Shown: positions 9,813 to 20,160 of the stretch, piece after piece | How the letters are laid out: every line of letters starts with the position of its first letter | How positions within the stretch are numbered: the first letter of the stretch is position 1 | Assembly (NCBI RefSeq): GCF_001039355.2 | Contig: NW_019775574.1 | Location: 281,943 to 306,526, forward strand | Reading direction: 5' to 3' | Length of the DNA stretch: 24,584 nt | From: Lingula anatina | Lineage: Eukaryota > Brachiopoda > Lingulata > Lingulida > Lingulidae | Translations under genes and position numbers: made by a program | Notes under the pieces: model-generated | Seen by the model: the letters and a program-made list of their open reading frames with translations, nothing else | Database searches by the model: none | Told to the model about the DNA's origin: nothing

Positions 9813-12437
9813 CACTTTATACGTAATCCGAGGGCCACTATCTTTTTAGGAGCACCACTGACGTGTGATTCTAAAGACACAGAATGTTGTCACGTTACAG
9901 TGTGTGCACGGTGTAAAAGAATAGAAATTATATTGTTTGAAAGTGCATGATTACATAGAACGTGTCAGCTCAGTATATGTATACAGTGTATTCGTCCAAT
10001 TTTAAAGTTGAAAAGTGGTTTGTTGAATATTACTATAAGAATCGAAATCGGTTGCCGTAAAATTAAAACTTGCTTTATTTAATCAACCCTTAGACATTGA
10101 TTTGTAAAGGTGGTTTTTGTTTAATTTCAGTGACTCAACCGTGCACGAGAAGATTGAATACGCCATCAATGACGTCAGACTCGTGTTCCACAGCGGCTGC
10201 ATCCATGTCAAGATTACATGTCGCATGTCAGAGTTTGTCCGCTTGTAAATTTGCAGGGTTGAAACTTAATATAAAGTGTAATGTTTACTTTGGGTTGTGA
10301 ATCGACTGTAGTTATTTTAAAACTATTACAAAGTAGTGTTCAGGAAGAGTACTTTGCTACACGTACATGTAGTAGTGGTTTATTTCCATGTAGGTGTGGC
10401 AAAATAAACAACAATGCACATGTAGGACGACGGGTTTTCTTTTTGATGGTAACATATTTGTGAGGACAAATCTGCAATTCTGCAATTTGGCACTTCTCCG
10501 TGAACAATTATTTATTTAAAATTGAATTCTAGTATTTATTTTGGTGATGTTTAGTTTTGGAAAGAAAGAAAACATTCCAACCGTGTAAAATGCATTTATG
10601 GAAGTCTGTGGAAGTTATTGTTATATTGTCAAGTCGTCAAGTTATATTGTCAAGTACGCGCCATATTTGATCCACGGACTAAATAGACGGTGGTTCAACT
10701 GGTTGTGAACTAGGTCTAATGCTTTAGAAAGCGTCTGGAAGTTGCAGTGTGTGTTCAGTTGTTCTTCGGAAGAAAAAAAGAGCGAGATGTACATCCACCA
10801 AAAATCAATAAATCGCTGTAATTTAAATAATTATGCTTCAGAAATTGCAGCATAATCAAATTGGCAGAATGTGTCATTAGTATTGCAGAACTGTCCACAT
10901 GTATTGAAACGAACTTTCTTAAGTTTGAATATGCGATTGTGACGCATATAATATAAACTTCGTGTTTCAATGAGGGGAGGGGTCAAAAGTCACCCTGGTT
11001 TTAGAAACGAAACCAAGGAGTTGAAAATTTCCCGAAATTAATGTGCATTTGTTATTGCACGAGTGGTAGGTTACAAAGGAAAATCGTTGTGTTGCAGAAA
11101 ATATTTTATTTCGGAATATTTTCTACATTAAGGGGTCTATATAGGACTGACATTCATCAGAAACTTTCACATTCTGAATTTTCGACAAATTCTTGACAAA
11201 GTCAAATCAACCAATTTAGCTGTCACAAAGCCGATTTTTTAGAATAATGAGTACTTGATGAGTTTTTAAGACTGTCAATTTCTGCCAATACTCCCAAAAT
11301 AGAATGTGATGCAATTTAAAGCGAAATTTATAGCAAGGGATGAAAAACTAAAGAAACATTTTTCGTAAATTTATTTAGATTTTGGCTAGCAGTTATTTAG
11401 CCAAATGTTTGAAAATTCTTTTTAAAATATCCAAAAGTGTTTTTAGACCAGCGCTCTGTTAAAGGTTGGCATTGTACTTAGTATTTTTGTAGTTTATTCT
11501 TTGGTAGAGATCAAAGGGTGATTAAAGAATAACTTCTTATGTGTTAGTCCTGCATGTCCTGTTGAATTATAATGCCGCTAGATCACATAGTACCGGAGAC
11601 CAGTCTTAAGTTTATTAGCATTGTCTTAGTAAGTGTGGATTTCAAGTAAACTGATATTTACGTATTCTTTTCCGTTTTCTTTGAAATGGCTATGGTTGAA
11701 ATAAGCTTTTTAGATGGTCATGTCATGTGACGTTTCTGATTCGCATGCTGTATAAATTTCAGTTTTCGCTCAAAGTTGTGCCATGTAGTACATATTTTTG
11801 GAATTAAGAAAATACGTTGATTTTGGACATGACAATATTTATCGATGAACTAGACAACCAGGAATCTTACATAATTTGATTATATTTGAACACCAATTTT
11901 TGTTTTATGTGCGAGTATCAGCAAGACGACATAGTGCTGCATGTGGGTACATGTGTCGTGATAGGATGAGGTTATATGCATATTGAATTTTCTATATTGT
12001 TCACACCAGTTAATTTAGACAGACGTTATTATTATTTTTTTGTAATCTTTTGGTTAATTTTCCAGTTTGCCTGTAAATTTTGACAAAAACCTATAAATTC
12101 TACCTTCTTGTTGGTATTATTGTCTATCATAGTATTCCTGAACTCCTTTATAAATAAAGGCTACGTCGGTCAAGTAAAAATTTTCCAATATGCATAGAAT
12201 CTCGCCGTGTTGTACACTAGTTAGCTACAGAACCATTTTTGTATGTAAAAGCTAATTTACATGTCACAGTACGTTTTATGAAATTGCCATTAATGTAAAA
12301 GCAAAAGATATTCCAAGTTTTATAATATTTTGTGAAAACAATGCTGTTACTTTTTGTATTCATTTGTGCAATAATAAATGTGCTATATTGTTTCATGAAC
12401 AAAATAGAAGTTATTTTTCTTAACTACAGAACTATCG
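9813..12437 (+). repeat. Direct duplication I, copy 2
   Basis: It begins immediately after the single N at 9812 with CACTTTATACG and ends at ACAGAACTATCGG, where it leaves homology with the end of copy 1 (...ACTATCGAGT). It is nearly the same length as copy 1 (2625 against about 2615 bases). Differences are single bases and short indels, as expected of alleles or a very recent duplication. Confidence 0.9.
10131..10248 (+). CDS. Candidate terminal exon, intact copy
   Basis: An acceptor (gtttaatttcag, AG 10129-10130) precedes one leftover base and then 38 codons beginning DSTVHEKIEYAINDVRLVFH and ending CRMSEFVRL, with TAA at 10246-10248. The composition is protein-like and the splice site good, but no family is recognised. 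An upstream exon ending with two bases would be needed, and none was found. The competing frame from 10097 is longer (67 codons) but rich in Ser/Ala/Thr and ignores the splice site. The twin at 7522 has a 4-bp frameshift, which lowers the chance that this is a constrained coding exon. Confidence 0.3.
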
Positions 12438-12520
12438 GCTCCTTGCTATTCTGTTTTCGTACCACTATTTTGTAGTAGTTGAAATTGTTTATTTTGGTTT
12501 ATTTTTGCAAAAGGTAATTT

Positions 12521-12616
12521 GCTGGGACCCAGCACCGCCAGGAATCGAACCTGTAACCTTCTGTCTGAGAGGCAAGCGCGTTACCTACTCCTCTAACTGC
12601 TCCCACCCACCCTCCC
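12521..12616 (-). mobile_element. tRNA-derived SINE head with RNA polymerase III boxes
   Basis: On the minus strand the sequence contains a perfect B-box, GGTTCGATTCC (complement of 12541-12551). Upstream of it lies an A-box-like stretch GTTAGAGGAGTAGG (near 12583-12596) and an anticodon-arm-like CTTGCCTCTCAGACAGAAGG between them. The molecule does not fold as a standard full tRNA with a matching acceptor stem, so a SINE head is more likely than a functional tRNA gene. The body would extend leftward (TGGGTCCCAGCAAATTACC, then an A-rich part). It lies just beyond the end of duplication I. Confidence 0.65.
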
Positions 12617-12681
12617 CAGGTAGACTTTCTTCTTATAGTAACCAAAGGAAATTTTTTTAAAGCCCTTGGGAAAATACTCAG

Positions 12682-12906
12682 TGGTATCCAAGTACGCAAG
12701 CAGGAAAGTGAACCCAACCCGTGGGTACCAATGAACATGAAAATACTACAACGCACTGAATTATTTTGGTATTTCTTTATTAAGACCAACACAAAATTCC
12801 ATTTCATATATGCATGCATATTGAACCATCTTAAAACATTGATTTGTGAGACTACATTTCTGAAAAATCTTAAGTTTTGAAGTTGGAATGTAAAGATATA
12901 CACAAA
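12682..12906 (+). repeat. Direct duplication II, copy 1
   Basis: A 225-base sequence starting TGGTATCCAAGTACGC and ending at GATATACACAAA is immediately followed by the N at 12907 and then repeats. The copies differ by a few substitutions and one 47-bp insertion in copy 2. Minus-strand ORFs that cross it are not supported as genes. Confidence 0.9.
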
Positions 12907-12908
12907 NT

Positions 12909-13180
12909 TGGTATCCAAGTACGCGAGCAGGAAAGTGAACCCAACCCGTGGGTACCAATGAACATGCAAATACTACAACGCACGGAATTATTTTGGTATT
13001 TCTTTATTAAGACCAACACAAAATTCCATTTCATATATGCATGCATATTGAACCAAGAAGTTATAAACAGATTATATCTCTTATAACTTCTTGATTGAAC
13101 CATCTTAAAACATTGATTTGTGAGACTACATTTCTGAAAAATCTTAAGTTTTGAAGTTGGAATATAAAGATATACACAAA
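12909..13180 (+). repeat. Direct duplication II, copy 2
   Basis: It restarts at TGGTATCCAAGTACGC, two bases after the N, and ends at GATATACACAAA, continuing into unique sequence (GTTATTGATATC). It is 47 bp longer than copy 1 because of the palindromic insertion at 13054-13093 plus its 7-bp target duplication. Confidence 0.9.
13054..13093. mobile_element. 40-bp palindromic insertion with 7-bp target duplication
   Basis: The insert begins CAAGAAGTTATAA and ends TTATAACTTCTTG, a perfect 13-bp inverted repeat around a 14-base loop. It is flanked by ATTGAAC at 13047-13053 and 13094-13100. Copy 1 of the duplication has the empty site with one ATTGAAC (...CATATTGAACCATC). This is far shorter than ordinary MITEs. 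Confidence 0.75.
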
Positions 13181-13963
13181 GTTATTGATATCTGCATTAG
13201 AACTCACACAAAAATGTAACAAATTCCATCTATTTGATTTGACAAAATAAAATTATCAACTAAACTACCCGTGTTTGACCTCATTAATATTAAAGAGAAT
13301 ATTTCAGAATAAAACTTTTTCCTTTAAAAAACAACGCCGGATCTGGTATCCATCCCACCTTTAACATCAGAAAAATCGAGAAGGAAACCCATTCTGGACT
13401 AACATTATCAAGTACACATAATGCTACAAATTACCTAGAATTTCACAATTTAACCATATTTAAATGTTCCGGATCCAACGTTGCTTTTTCTGTTTCTAAA
13501 CATACGGTATTATAAGAATCATTTCAATAGCTAAATACCTACAATTATGAGCAATTCTACAACTCTCGTGCTGTGTTGTGCTATTAACCGAACATGAATG
13601 AACCTCACATAGCACATGTAGAGAGTAAACATTTTTGCACCTGCTGATCTATCTTATAAAAGTTAGTTTTTTTTTCAAAATTGAGCAGATTTAAAAAAAT
13701 AGTATCAATAATTCTTTAAACTTTACACGGAATCTAGATTTGTTTTAAAAAAACATCACCGTCCCAGTTGCATTTTTACAAAGATCATAGTGTACAAACT
13801 ACGAGTCTGGACAGCAGACAATTAGAACATTAACAAGCATAAATTTATGAAATCAAGTATTCTAATCTCTTATCTGAGCATTTAAAGTAAAGCCAACGTT
13901 AAAGGCACATAGTGAGCTCTCGTCCCGTAAAAAGCAAACATTTTATTTTCTTAGAAATTTCAA
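13181..13963. other. Unique non-coding stretch
   Basis: The sequence is AT-rich with stop codons in all frames at short intervals. No exon pair, element end or RNA gene could be supported. Confidence 0.4.
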
Positions 13964-14120
13964 CAATAAATCACCAAGGTATACGATATCCAAAAACAGT
14001 CCACAGCAATTTGATCCATAAAGTCATTAAGACTAAGTTTTCCTAGAATTTTTTACAATAAATTAGCAAAGTGCATGGTGTCCAAAAGCAGTTCACAGCA
14101 ATACGATCCATAAACTCATT
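13964..14120 (+). repeat. Old local tandem duplication (two 65-base units, 92-base period)
   Basis: Units at 13964-14028 and 14056-14120 both run CAATAAAT...CAA...TCC...CAGCAAT...GATCCATAAA.TCATT. By eye they differ at about 13 of 65 positions without gaps, so this duplication is much older than the N-marked ones. Confidence 0.75.
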
Positions 14121-14163
14121 TTAAGCTCCAAGCAAGTCTCTTTCATAATGAAAATAGAGAATG

Positions 14164-14200
14164 GTCAATTTCGCTCACGACGGGAAAAGTTGAAATTGAC
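14164..14200. other. Short inverted repeat
   Basis: GTCAATTTC at 14164-14172 pairs with GAAATTGAC at 14192-14200 around a 19-base loop. It could form a hairpin or be chance, and no function is claimed. Confidence 0.35.
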
Positions 14201-14550
14201 AACTCGAAAGCATGTTTAAATCGTAATGGAGTGTAGCATATAACAAGCAAAACTTTTATACATCATACTTTTGTCAGCGGCGTTAGATAAGAGTGTGCTT
14301 TGGTGATAAAGGGAAATTGCTCAATTTTTCAGGATTTTACTCTCTAAGTAGAGGTCTAATGCGTACTATATGCCTTTGGATTAAAATAAAATCACGTGAA
14401 TGTCAAGAGTGAGAATTATCTTTATATGCCGAGTTCAAAGTACTGATAACTAGAAATTAAAAATTGAGAATTTATTATTCAATGTAATATTCCCAATTAA
14501 TTTTTACTGGAAAAAAGAACATATTTTTCATTATAGCTCTCAAGACATTA

Positions 14551-14763
14551 GCAAAAACATATCATTCAATGTAATATTGTCAACTTGTTATAGATTTTAT
14601 TGGATAAAGGAATATATTTTTTGAACGGTACTTGCTAACAACTTCAATAACTACATATTGTCCTACATATACTATCTTTAGTGTAGGAAAAAGAATCAGA
14701 AAGACACCACACGTAGAACATTTACTGCTAAGACTACATCTACCAACGGAGTTCAGAATAGTT
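14551..14763 (+). repeat. Nested duplication IIIa, copy 1
   Basis: 213 bases from GCAAAAACATATC to AGAATAGTT, followed by the N at 14764. They match 14765-14977 with three mismatches and no gaps, and match the third version starting near 18381 with four. Confidence 0.9.
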
Positions 14764-14764
14764 N

Positions 14765-14977
14765 GCAAAAACTTATCATTCAATGTAATATTGTCAACTT
14801 GTTATAGATTTTATTGGATAAAGGAATATATTTTTTGAAAGGTACTTGCTAACAACTTCAATAACTACATATTGTCCTACATATACTATCTTTAGTGTAG
14901 GAAAAAGAATCAGAAAGACACCACACGTAGAACATTTACTGCTAAGACTACTTCTACCAACGGAGTTCAGAATAGTT
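14765..14977 (+). repeat. Nested duplication IIIa, copy 2
   Basis: It begins right after the N at 14764 with GCAAAAACTTATC and ends at AGAATAGTT, where unique sequence (CACATGAAG) resumes. It is the same length as copy 1. Confidence 0.9.
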
Positions 14978-15542
14978 CACATGAAGTGTAACTGCATTCT
15001 TCATTTACATGGGATATGAAGAGCTGGCGAAAATGAATAGGGAAAATATTGGGCTATTTGCAATACCAATTTTAAACGCCCAAGCATCAAAATTAAATCA
15101 TCAATAAATTATCATCAAATACCTAACATTAATATTTTACAACGTTGTACTAAATCGGTTGAAACTGATATATTCGTATACTTAGTATCTGGACCGCCTC
15201 GCATCCACTCCCTGGTCACTCAGAACTGATGAAGACGTGACATCTCTTTCTGGAGTGTTGGTTACATATGATTCATGGGGGAGGAGGCGGGATATTTTGG
15301 ACGCATTGTTTACTCAATTATCATCATTATCTGATAGGTGAACCTTCATTGACAATTTACTGCAATAAAAACGCAAAGGATGTTTTTGTGTTAGATATAT
15401 TTCAAAACACGCCATTGATAAAATTAATCTCATACCCTAACACCCCCCACAATGAAACATTATTTACGTCACTGGTTATGATCAAATGCACGTTTTTATC
15501 TGAACAGAGTTTAGTATATGTGACCGACCTGAGTGAACTATG

Positions 15543-15556
15543 GCGCCATCTGCTGG
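15543..15556 (-). promoter_or_regulatory. CTCF-like core motif
   Basis: The minus strand reads CCAGCAGATGGCGC, which fits the animal CTCF core pattern CCASYAGRKGGCRS at all 14 positions. CTGCTGGAATCAGCAG (15551-15566) next to it is a small palindrome. The equivalent sites are CCAGCAGATGACGTC near 16102 (core broken) and CCAGCAGATGGCGTC near 19177 (one mismatch at the end). Binding is inference. Confidence 0.35.
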
Positions 15557-15659
15557 AATCAGCAGACTAAAACTTTATAAACTTTAAATCATGTGATCAT
15601 ATCTGAATGTACGATGTTGTAGTCTTCATTTACCTTCACAATGACAGATGAACTTGTCG

Positions 15660-15661
<2 letters not shown>

Positions 15662-15698
<37 letters not shown>

Positions 15699-15702
15699 CG
15701 TG
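15662..15702. repeat. GT microsatellite, long form
   Basis: GT dinucleotides end in GCGTGCGTGG. The same locus is short at 16223-16240 and has a GTGC-rich form at 19301-19333. The three different repeat lengths are useful as haplotype tags. Confidence 0.95.
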
Positions 15703-15919
15703 GAACCTGGTCATGATAACGAAGGCGTTTATTTAAAAATTATCCCAGATTTTTACAGAGTTTTGGCCAGTGACAGGAAAGAAGGGTTGATTAGTTGGAG
15801 AAAAATACCACTTATCCCAGGAAAATCCGTGCAATATTTAGCGCATCAGCACAAACGCCGTGAAGATATGCTATGCCTATATTTTGCCGAAGCATTTTAT
15901 TCAAATTGATTTTTTTTCN

Positions 15920-16455
15920 CTGCAATAAAAACGCAAAGGATGTTTTTGTGTTAGATATATTTCAAAACACGCCATTGATAAAAGTAATCTCATACCCTAA
16001 CACCCCCACAATGAAACATTATTTACGTCACTGGTTATGATCAAATGCACGTTTTTTATCTGAACAGAGTTTAGTATATGTGACCGACCTGATTGTACTA
16101 TGACGTCATCTGCTGGAATCAGCAGACTAAAACTTTATAAACTTTAAATCATGTGATCATATCTGAATGTGCGATGTTGTAGTCTTCATTTACCTTCACA
16201 ATGACAGATAAACTTGCGAATATGTGTGTGTGTGTGCGTGGAACCTGGTCATGATAACGAAGGCGTTTATTAAATTATCCCAGATTTTTACAGAATTTTG
16301 GCCAGTGGCAGGAAAGAAAGGTTGATTAGTTGAAGAAAAATACCACTTATTCCAGGAAAATCCGTGCAATAATTTAACACGTCAGCACAAACACCGTGAA
16401 AATACGCTATGCCTATATTTTGCCGAAGGATTTTATTCAAATTGATTTTTTTTTC
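15920..16455 (+). repeat. Nested duplication IIIb, copy 2
   Basis: It restarts with CTGCAATAAAAACGC right after the N and ends at GATTTTTTTTTC, then continues to unique CACTTTGCATC. It differs by a much shorter GT run (16223-16240), several indels and a changed CTCF-like motif. A third version lies in copy 2 of the large block, from about 19001. Confidence 0.9.
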
Positions 16456-17165
16456 ACTTTGCATCATACAACCAGTTATCATAACGCCCGTCTGTACTGT
16501 CATGCACAAGTTATAACAGTTTTATTCTACCTCCCCAATATCCTCCTGTCATTTCATGCTGTCAATATTGACATATACAAGATTTCAACATATATCATAC
16601 ATCACATGATTCTTTCACATACAGCACTCGAATAACACATTTTATGTAATAAAAGAAATAAAATTCCATTCGTATCAAATATTTTTTTCATCGGGAATTG
16701 ATATTTCAAATTGTAACGCCTCCGCCTGGCGTTTGGTGGAATACAGAAAAGGTGGTGATTATACGAGAAAGTTTGAAACAAGAGGAGGTGTGTTAATCTG
16801 TTAAACTGATTGCATTCAGCAGAGTTGAATTGATCTACATAGAACGAAATGGAATGAAACCTTAGATTCATTAAAATGTATCTTATTATTACTGTAGTGC
16901 TCTTAATATTTATCTAGAACATATCAATAAATAAGAAATAATCATTATACAGGGTGATATTCTGGCGTCTGTTCTGTCTCAACATGATTGCGACGTCTTC
17001 CACAGAATTGATGAAAATGTGTTAGGTGTGACAAGTCGCTGACCGCTTTGTTTTAAGGTGACACGATGAGTGTCTTCTCTCGAGGTAGATTCTACTTTAT
17101 TTTGAATAAATTATGGAAATTTCATAGCAGTTAAATACCACATCCTCGCGATCTAACGTAAGACA

Positions 17166-17169
<4 letters not shown>

Positions 17170-17204
<35 letters not shown>
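17170..17204. repeat. TC microsatellite
   Basis: An uninterrupted TC run is followed by CAAACTCAGCAGAGCC. In the other copy of the block the equivalent site near 20745-20757 has only a few TC units. Confidence 0.95.
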
Positions 17205-17207
<3 letters not shown>

Positions 17208-17558
17208 CTCAGCAGAGCCACAGACAAAATGCAAAAAAAAAAAGCATTGGAATATGAGTTATATATATCTAAACTTTTCTTATTCGCTGGAACATATTAA
17301 TAAAAGTGATCTTTACAGTACCTCTCGAGGGGAGGGAGGGGGCGTACACCGGGGCTCTCGTCAAGAAGCCCTTCTCAGCCTTCTAGCTGTTACAAAATTC
17401 TTCCGAAGGGCGGGTCGAGAAATGATTTATAATGAGATGAAAATTGTTATTTTTCTTTGGGGAAATTATTTTTGCTAGCTTCAAACATGAAATAATAGAA
17501 ATTAAGATAGCTTAGGTGATCAAGATTGCCGCTATTTGAAATCTCTGATGTGAACATC

Positions 17559-17602
17559 ACTTCCGGACAACCTTATATTACTACAGGCAATCTAATTTGC
17601 AT
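17559..17602 (+). promoter_or_regulatory. Possible promoter/enhancer cluster: ETS site plus octamer
   Basis: ACTTCCGG (17559-17566) is an ETS-type site, and ATTTGCAT (17595-17602) is a perfect octamer recognised by POU/Oct factors in animals. The octamer runs into ATATAAG, a weak TATA-like string. Spacing and both motifs are identical in the second copy (21135-21178), although the surrounding sequence has drifted. No transcript starting here can be named, so this is a motif-level suggestion only. Confidence 0.3.
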
Positions 17603-18085
17603 ATAAGAAAAAAATGCATTTTTTTCTGTTTTAGAGTCATGTACAGTTTTCATTACTTTTGTAAACAACGATGTCTCTTTACCCTCACAAATTTCCGCTT
17701 ATTTGTTGGACACGTCCTGTTTATGAAATTATTTATATAAATTATAAACCTTTATATCACAGGCGTGAATCACGTTATTACGTCCAAGTCATTACATTGT
17801 TAAAATAGCGCCAATAGCTGCAGTGGAGAATGTAGTTCAATTGCCTGTACAATTCTCCCATAGCATTATTGATTTTTTCTGGAGTGGAACATTTTAGGGA
17901 GAGGCGGGCGAGAGCGAGGGTACCCATTGAACTTCAAAATAAAAAGAGAGCGTGGAACTGTTATAATCAAAGTCTATTACAATCTTTGCAAAGAGTGTAA
18001 AAATAGCCCACTTTTGCAGTTTCTCTGTGTAGCACTTTGCAGACAACTTGATAATTTTCTATGCCATCTGTCTCTCCCTAACGAT

Positions 18086-18160
18086 TTGTTGACCACGTTA
18101 ACTGTTCAACTCCCGGCAGAAGATGAACCAGCCAACGATAGTTTTGACACACAGGTGTAG
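18086..18160 (+). CDS. Possible C-terminal coding segment ending in a PDZ-ligand-like tail (weak)
   Basis: The frame reads LLTTLTVQLPAEDEPANDSF and then DTQV followed by TAG at 18158-18160. It is open upstream to 17927, but that part is not conserved in the other copy. The 75 bases match 21663-21737 with one difference, GAC to GAT, which is silent in this frame. T-x-V at a C-terminus is a class I PDZ-binding pattern. A splice acceptor could lie at CTCCCGGCAG (ending 18120) with a different frame. One silent change is little evidence, and the whole neighbourhood is equally similar between copies. Confidence 0.2.
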   Translation: MLTTLTVQLPAEDEPANDSFDTQV

Positions 18161-19299
18161 GAGCTGCACCCTGAACTTAAGATCTTAATAGCAATTAACC
18201 CTTGTCGTTTCAAGTAACTGGTAACGCCAAGGGTATGCCATAGTGCAGAGGTTTGTTTCAAGTTATCTCTGAAGCTCAGGGTAAGCAGCCGGAATAGGGC
18301 AAGACAGGAGGGGGGCGGGGGGGGGGANAATTCCCAATTAATTTTTACTGTAAAAAAGAACATATTTTTCATTATAGCTCTCAAGACATTAGCAAAAATA
18401 TATCATTCAATGTAATATTGTCAACTTGTTATAGATTTTATTGGATAAAGGAATATATTTTTTGAAAGGTACTTGCTAACAACTTCAATAACTACATATT
18501 GTCCTACATATACCATCTTTAGTGTAGGAAAAAGAATCAGAAAGACACCACACGTAGAACATTTACTGCTAAGACTACATCTACCAACGGAGTTAAGAAT
18601 AGTTCACATGAAGTGCAACTGCATTCTTCATTTACATGGGATATGAAGAGCTGGCGAAAATGTGGAAGAAGCAAAATGGGGATAATATTGGGGTCTTTTC
18701 CAATACCAGTTTAAAACATTCAGGCATCAAAACTGAATCAGAAATAAGTTATCATCAAATACCTTACATTAATATCTTAAAACGTTGTACTAAATCGGTT
18801 GAAACTGATATATTCGTATACTTAGTATCTGGACCGCCTCGCATCCTCTCCCTGGTCACTCAGAACTGATGAAGACGTGACATCTCTTTCTGGAGTGTTG
18901 GTTACATATGATTCATGGGGGAGGAGGCAGGATATTTTGGACGCATTTTTTACTCAATTATCATAATTATCTGATAGGTGAACCTTCATTGACAATTTAC
19001 TGCAATAAAAACGCAAAGGATGTATTTGTGTTAGATATATTTCAAAACACGCCATTGATAAAATTAATCCAATACCCTTACACCCCCAACAATGAAACAT
19101 TACGTCACTGGTTATGATCAAATGCACTTTTTATCTGAACAAAGTTTAGTATATGTGACCGACCTGAGCGAACTATGACGCCATCTGCTGGAATCAGCAG
19201 ACTAAAACTTTATAAACTTTAAATCATGTGATCATATCTGGATGTACGATGTTGTAGTTTTCATTTACCTTCACAATGACAGATAAACTTTCGAATACA

Positions 19300-19331
<32 letters not shown>

Positions 19332-20160
19332 TGGAACCTGGTCATGATAACCAAGGCGTTTATTAAATTATTCCAGATTTTTACAGTTTTGGCCAGTGGC
19401 AGGAAAGAAGGGTTGATTAGTTGGAGAAAAATACCACTTATCCCAGGAAAATTCGTGCAATAATTTAGCACGTCAGCACAAACGCCGTGAAGATACGCTA
19501 TGCCTATATTTTGCCGAAGCATTTCATTCAAATTGATTTATTTTCACTTTGCATCATACAACCAGTTATCATAACGCCCGTCTGTACTGTCATGTACAAG
19601 TTATAACAGTTTTATTCTACTTCCCCAATAGTCATTTCATGCAGTCAATATTGACATATACAAGATTTCAACATATATCATACATCACATGATTATTTAA
19701 CATACAGCACTCGAATAACATATTTTATGTAATAAAAAGAAATGAAATTCCATTCGTATCAATTTTTTTCTTCGGAAATTGATATTTCAAATTGTTACAC
19801 CTCCGCCTGGCATTTGGTAGAATACAGAAAAGGTGGTAATTATACGAGCAAGTTTGAAACAAGAGGAGGTGTGTTAATCTGTTAAACTGATTGCATTCAG
19901 CAGAGTTGGATTGATCTACATAGAACGAAATGGAATGAAATCTTAGATTCATTAAAATGTATCTTATTATTATTATTGTAGTGCTCTTAATATTTATCTA
20001 GAACTTCAACCCACTGGGTTATCAATATCTTATCAATAAATAAGAAATAATCATTATTATACAGGGTGATATTCTGGCGTCTGTTCTCTCTCAACGTGAT
20101 TGCGACGTCTTCCACAGAATTGATGATAATGTGTTAGGTGTGACAAGCCGTTGACAGCTT

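Larger units (their letters stand above)
15360..15918 (+). repeat. Nested duplication IIIb, copy 1
   Basis: The sequence from CTGCAATAAAAACGC to GATTTTTTTTC ends at the N at 15919 and repeats in the next copy. It contains the long GT microsatellite (15662-15702) and the best CTCF-like motif (15543-15556). Confidence 0.9.
14489..18327 (+). repeat. Direct duplication III, copy 1 (with two nested duplications)
   Basis: The block from ATTCCCAATTAATTTTTACTG to the G-run ending at 18327 recurs at 18330-21905. Copy 1 contains two internal N-marked repeats (14551-14977 and 15360-16455) that copy 2 lacks. Copy 2 has a longer, different segment where copy 1 has 17038-17205. No convincing multi-exon gene is visible in it. 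Confidence 0.9.

Noticed and set aside
12521-12600. Functional tRNA gene
   Set aside because: The B-box is perfect, but the acceptor stem does not pair and the arm spacing is irregular. A tRNA-derived SINE head fits better.
12499-12969. 156-residue minus-strand ORF
   Set aside because: It runs through the SINE, across a duplication junction and over an N, so the frame is an accident of the assembly join.
15268-15570. 100-residue ORF starting MIHGGGGG
   Set aside because: The equivalent frame at 18908 diverges and ends early after small deletions. The differences ignore codon structure, as in non-coding sequence.
15662-15909. 81-residue ORF starting in the GT repeat
   Set aside because: The start is microsatellite text, and the other copies of the locus shift frame through repeat-length changes.
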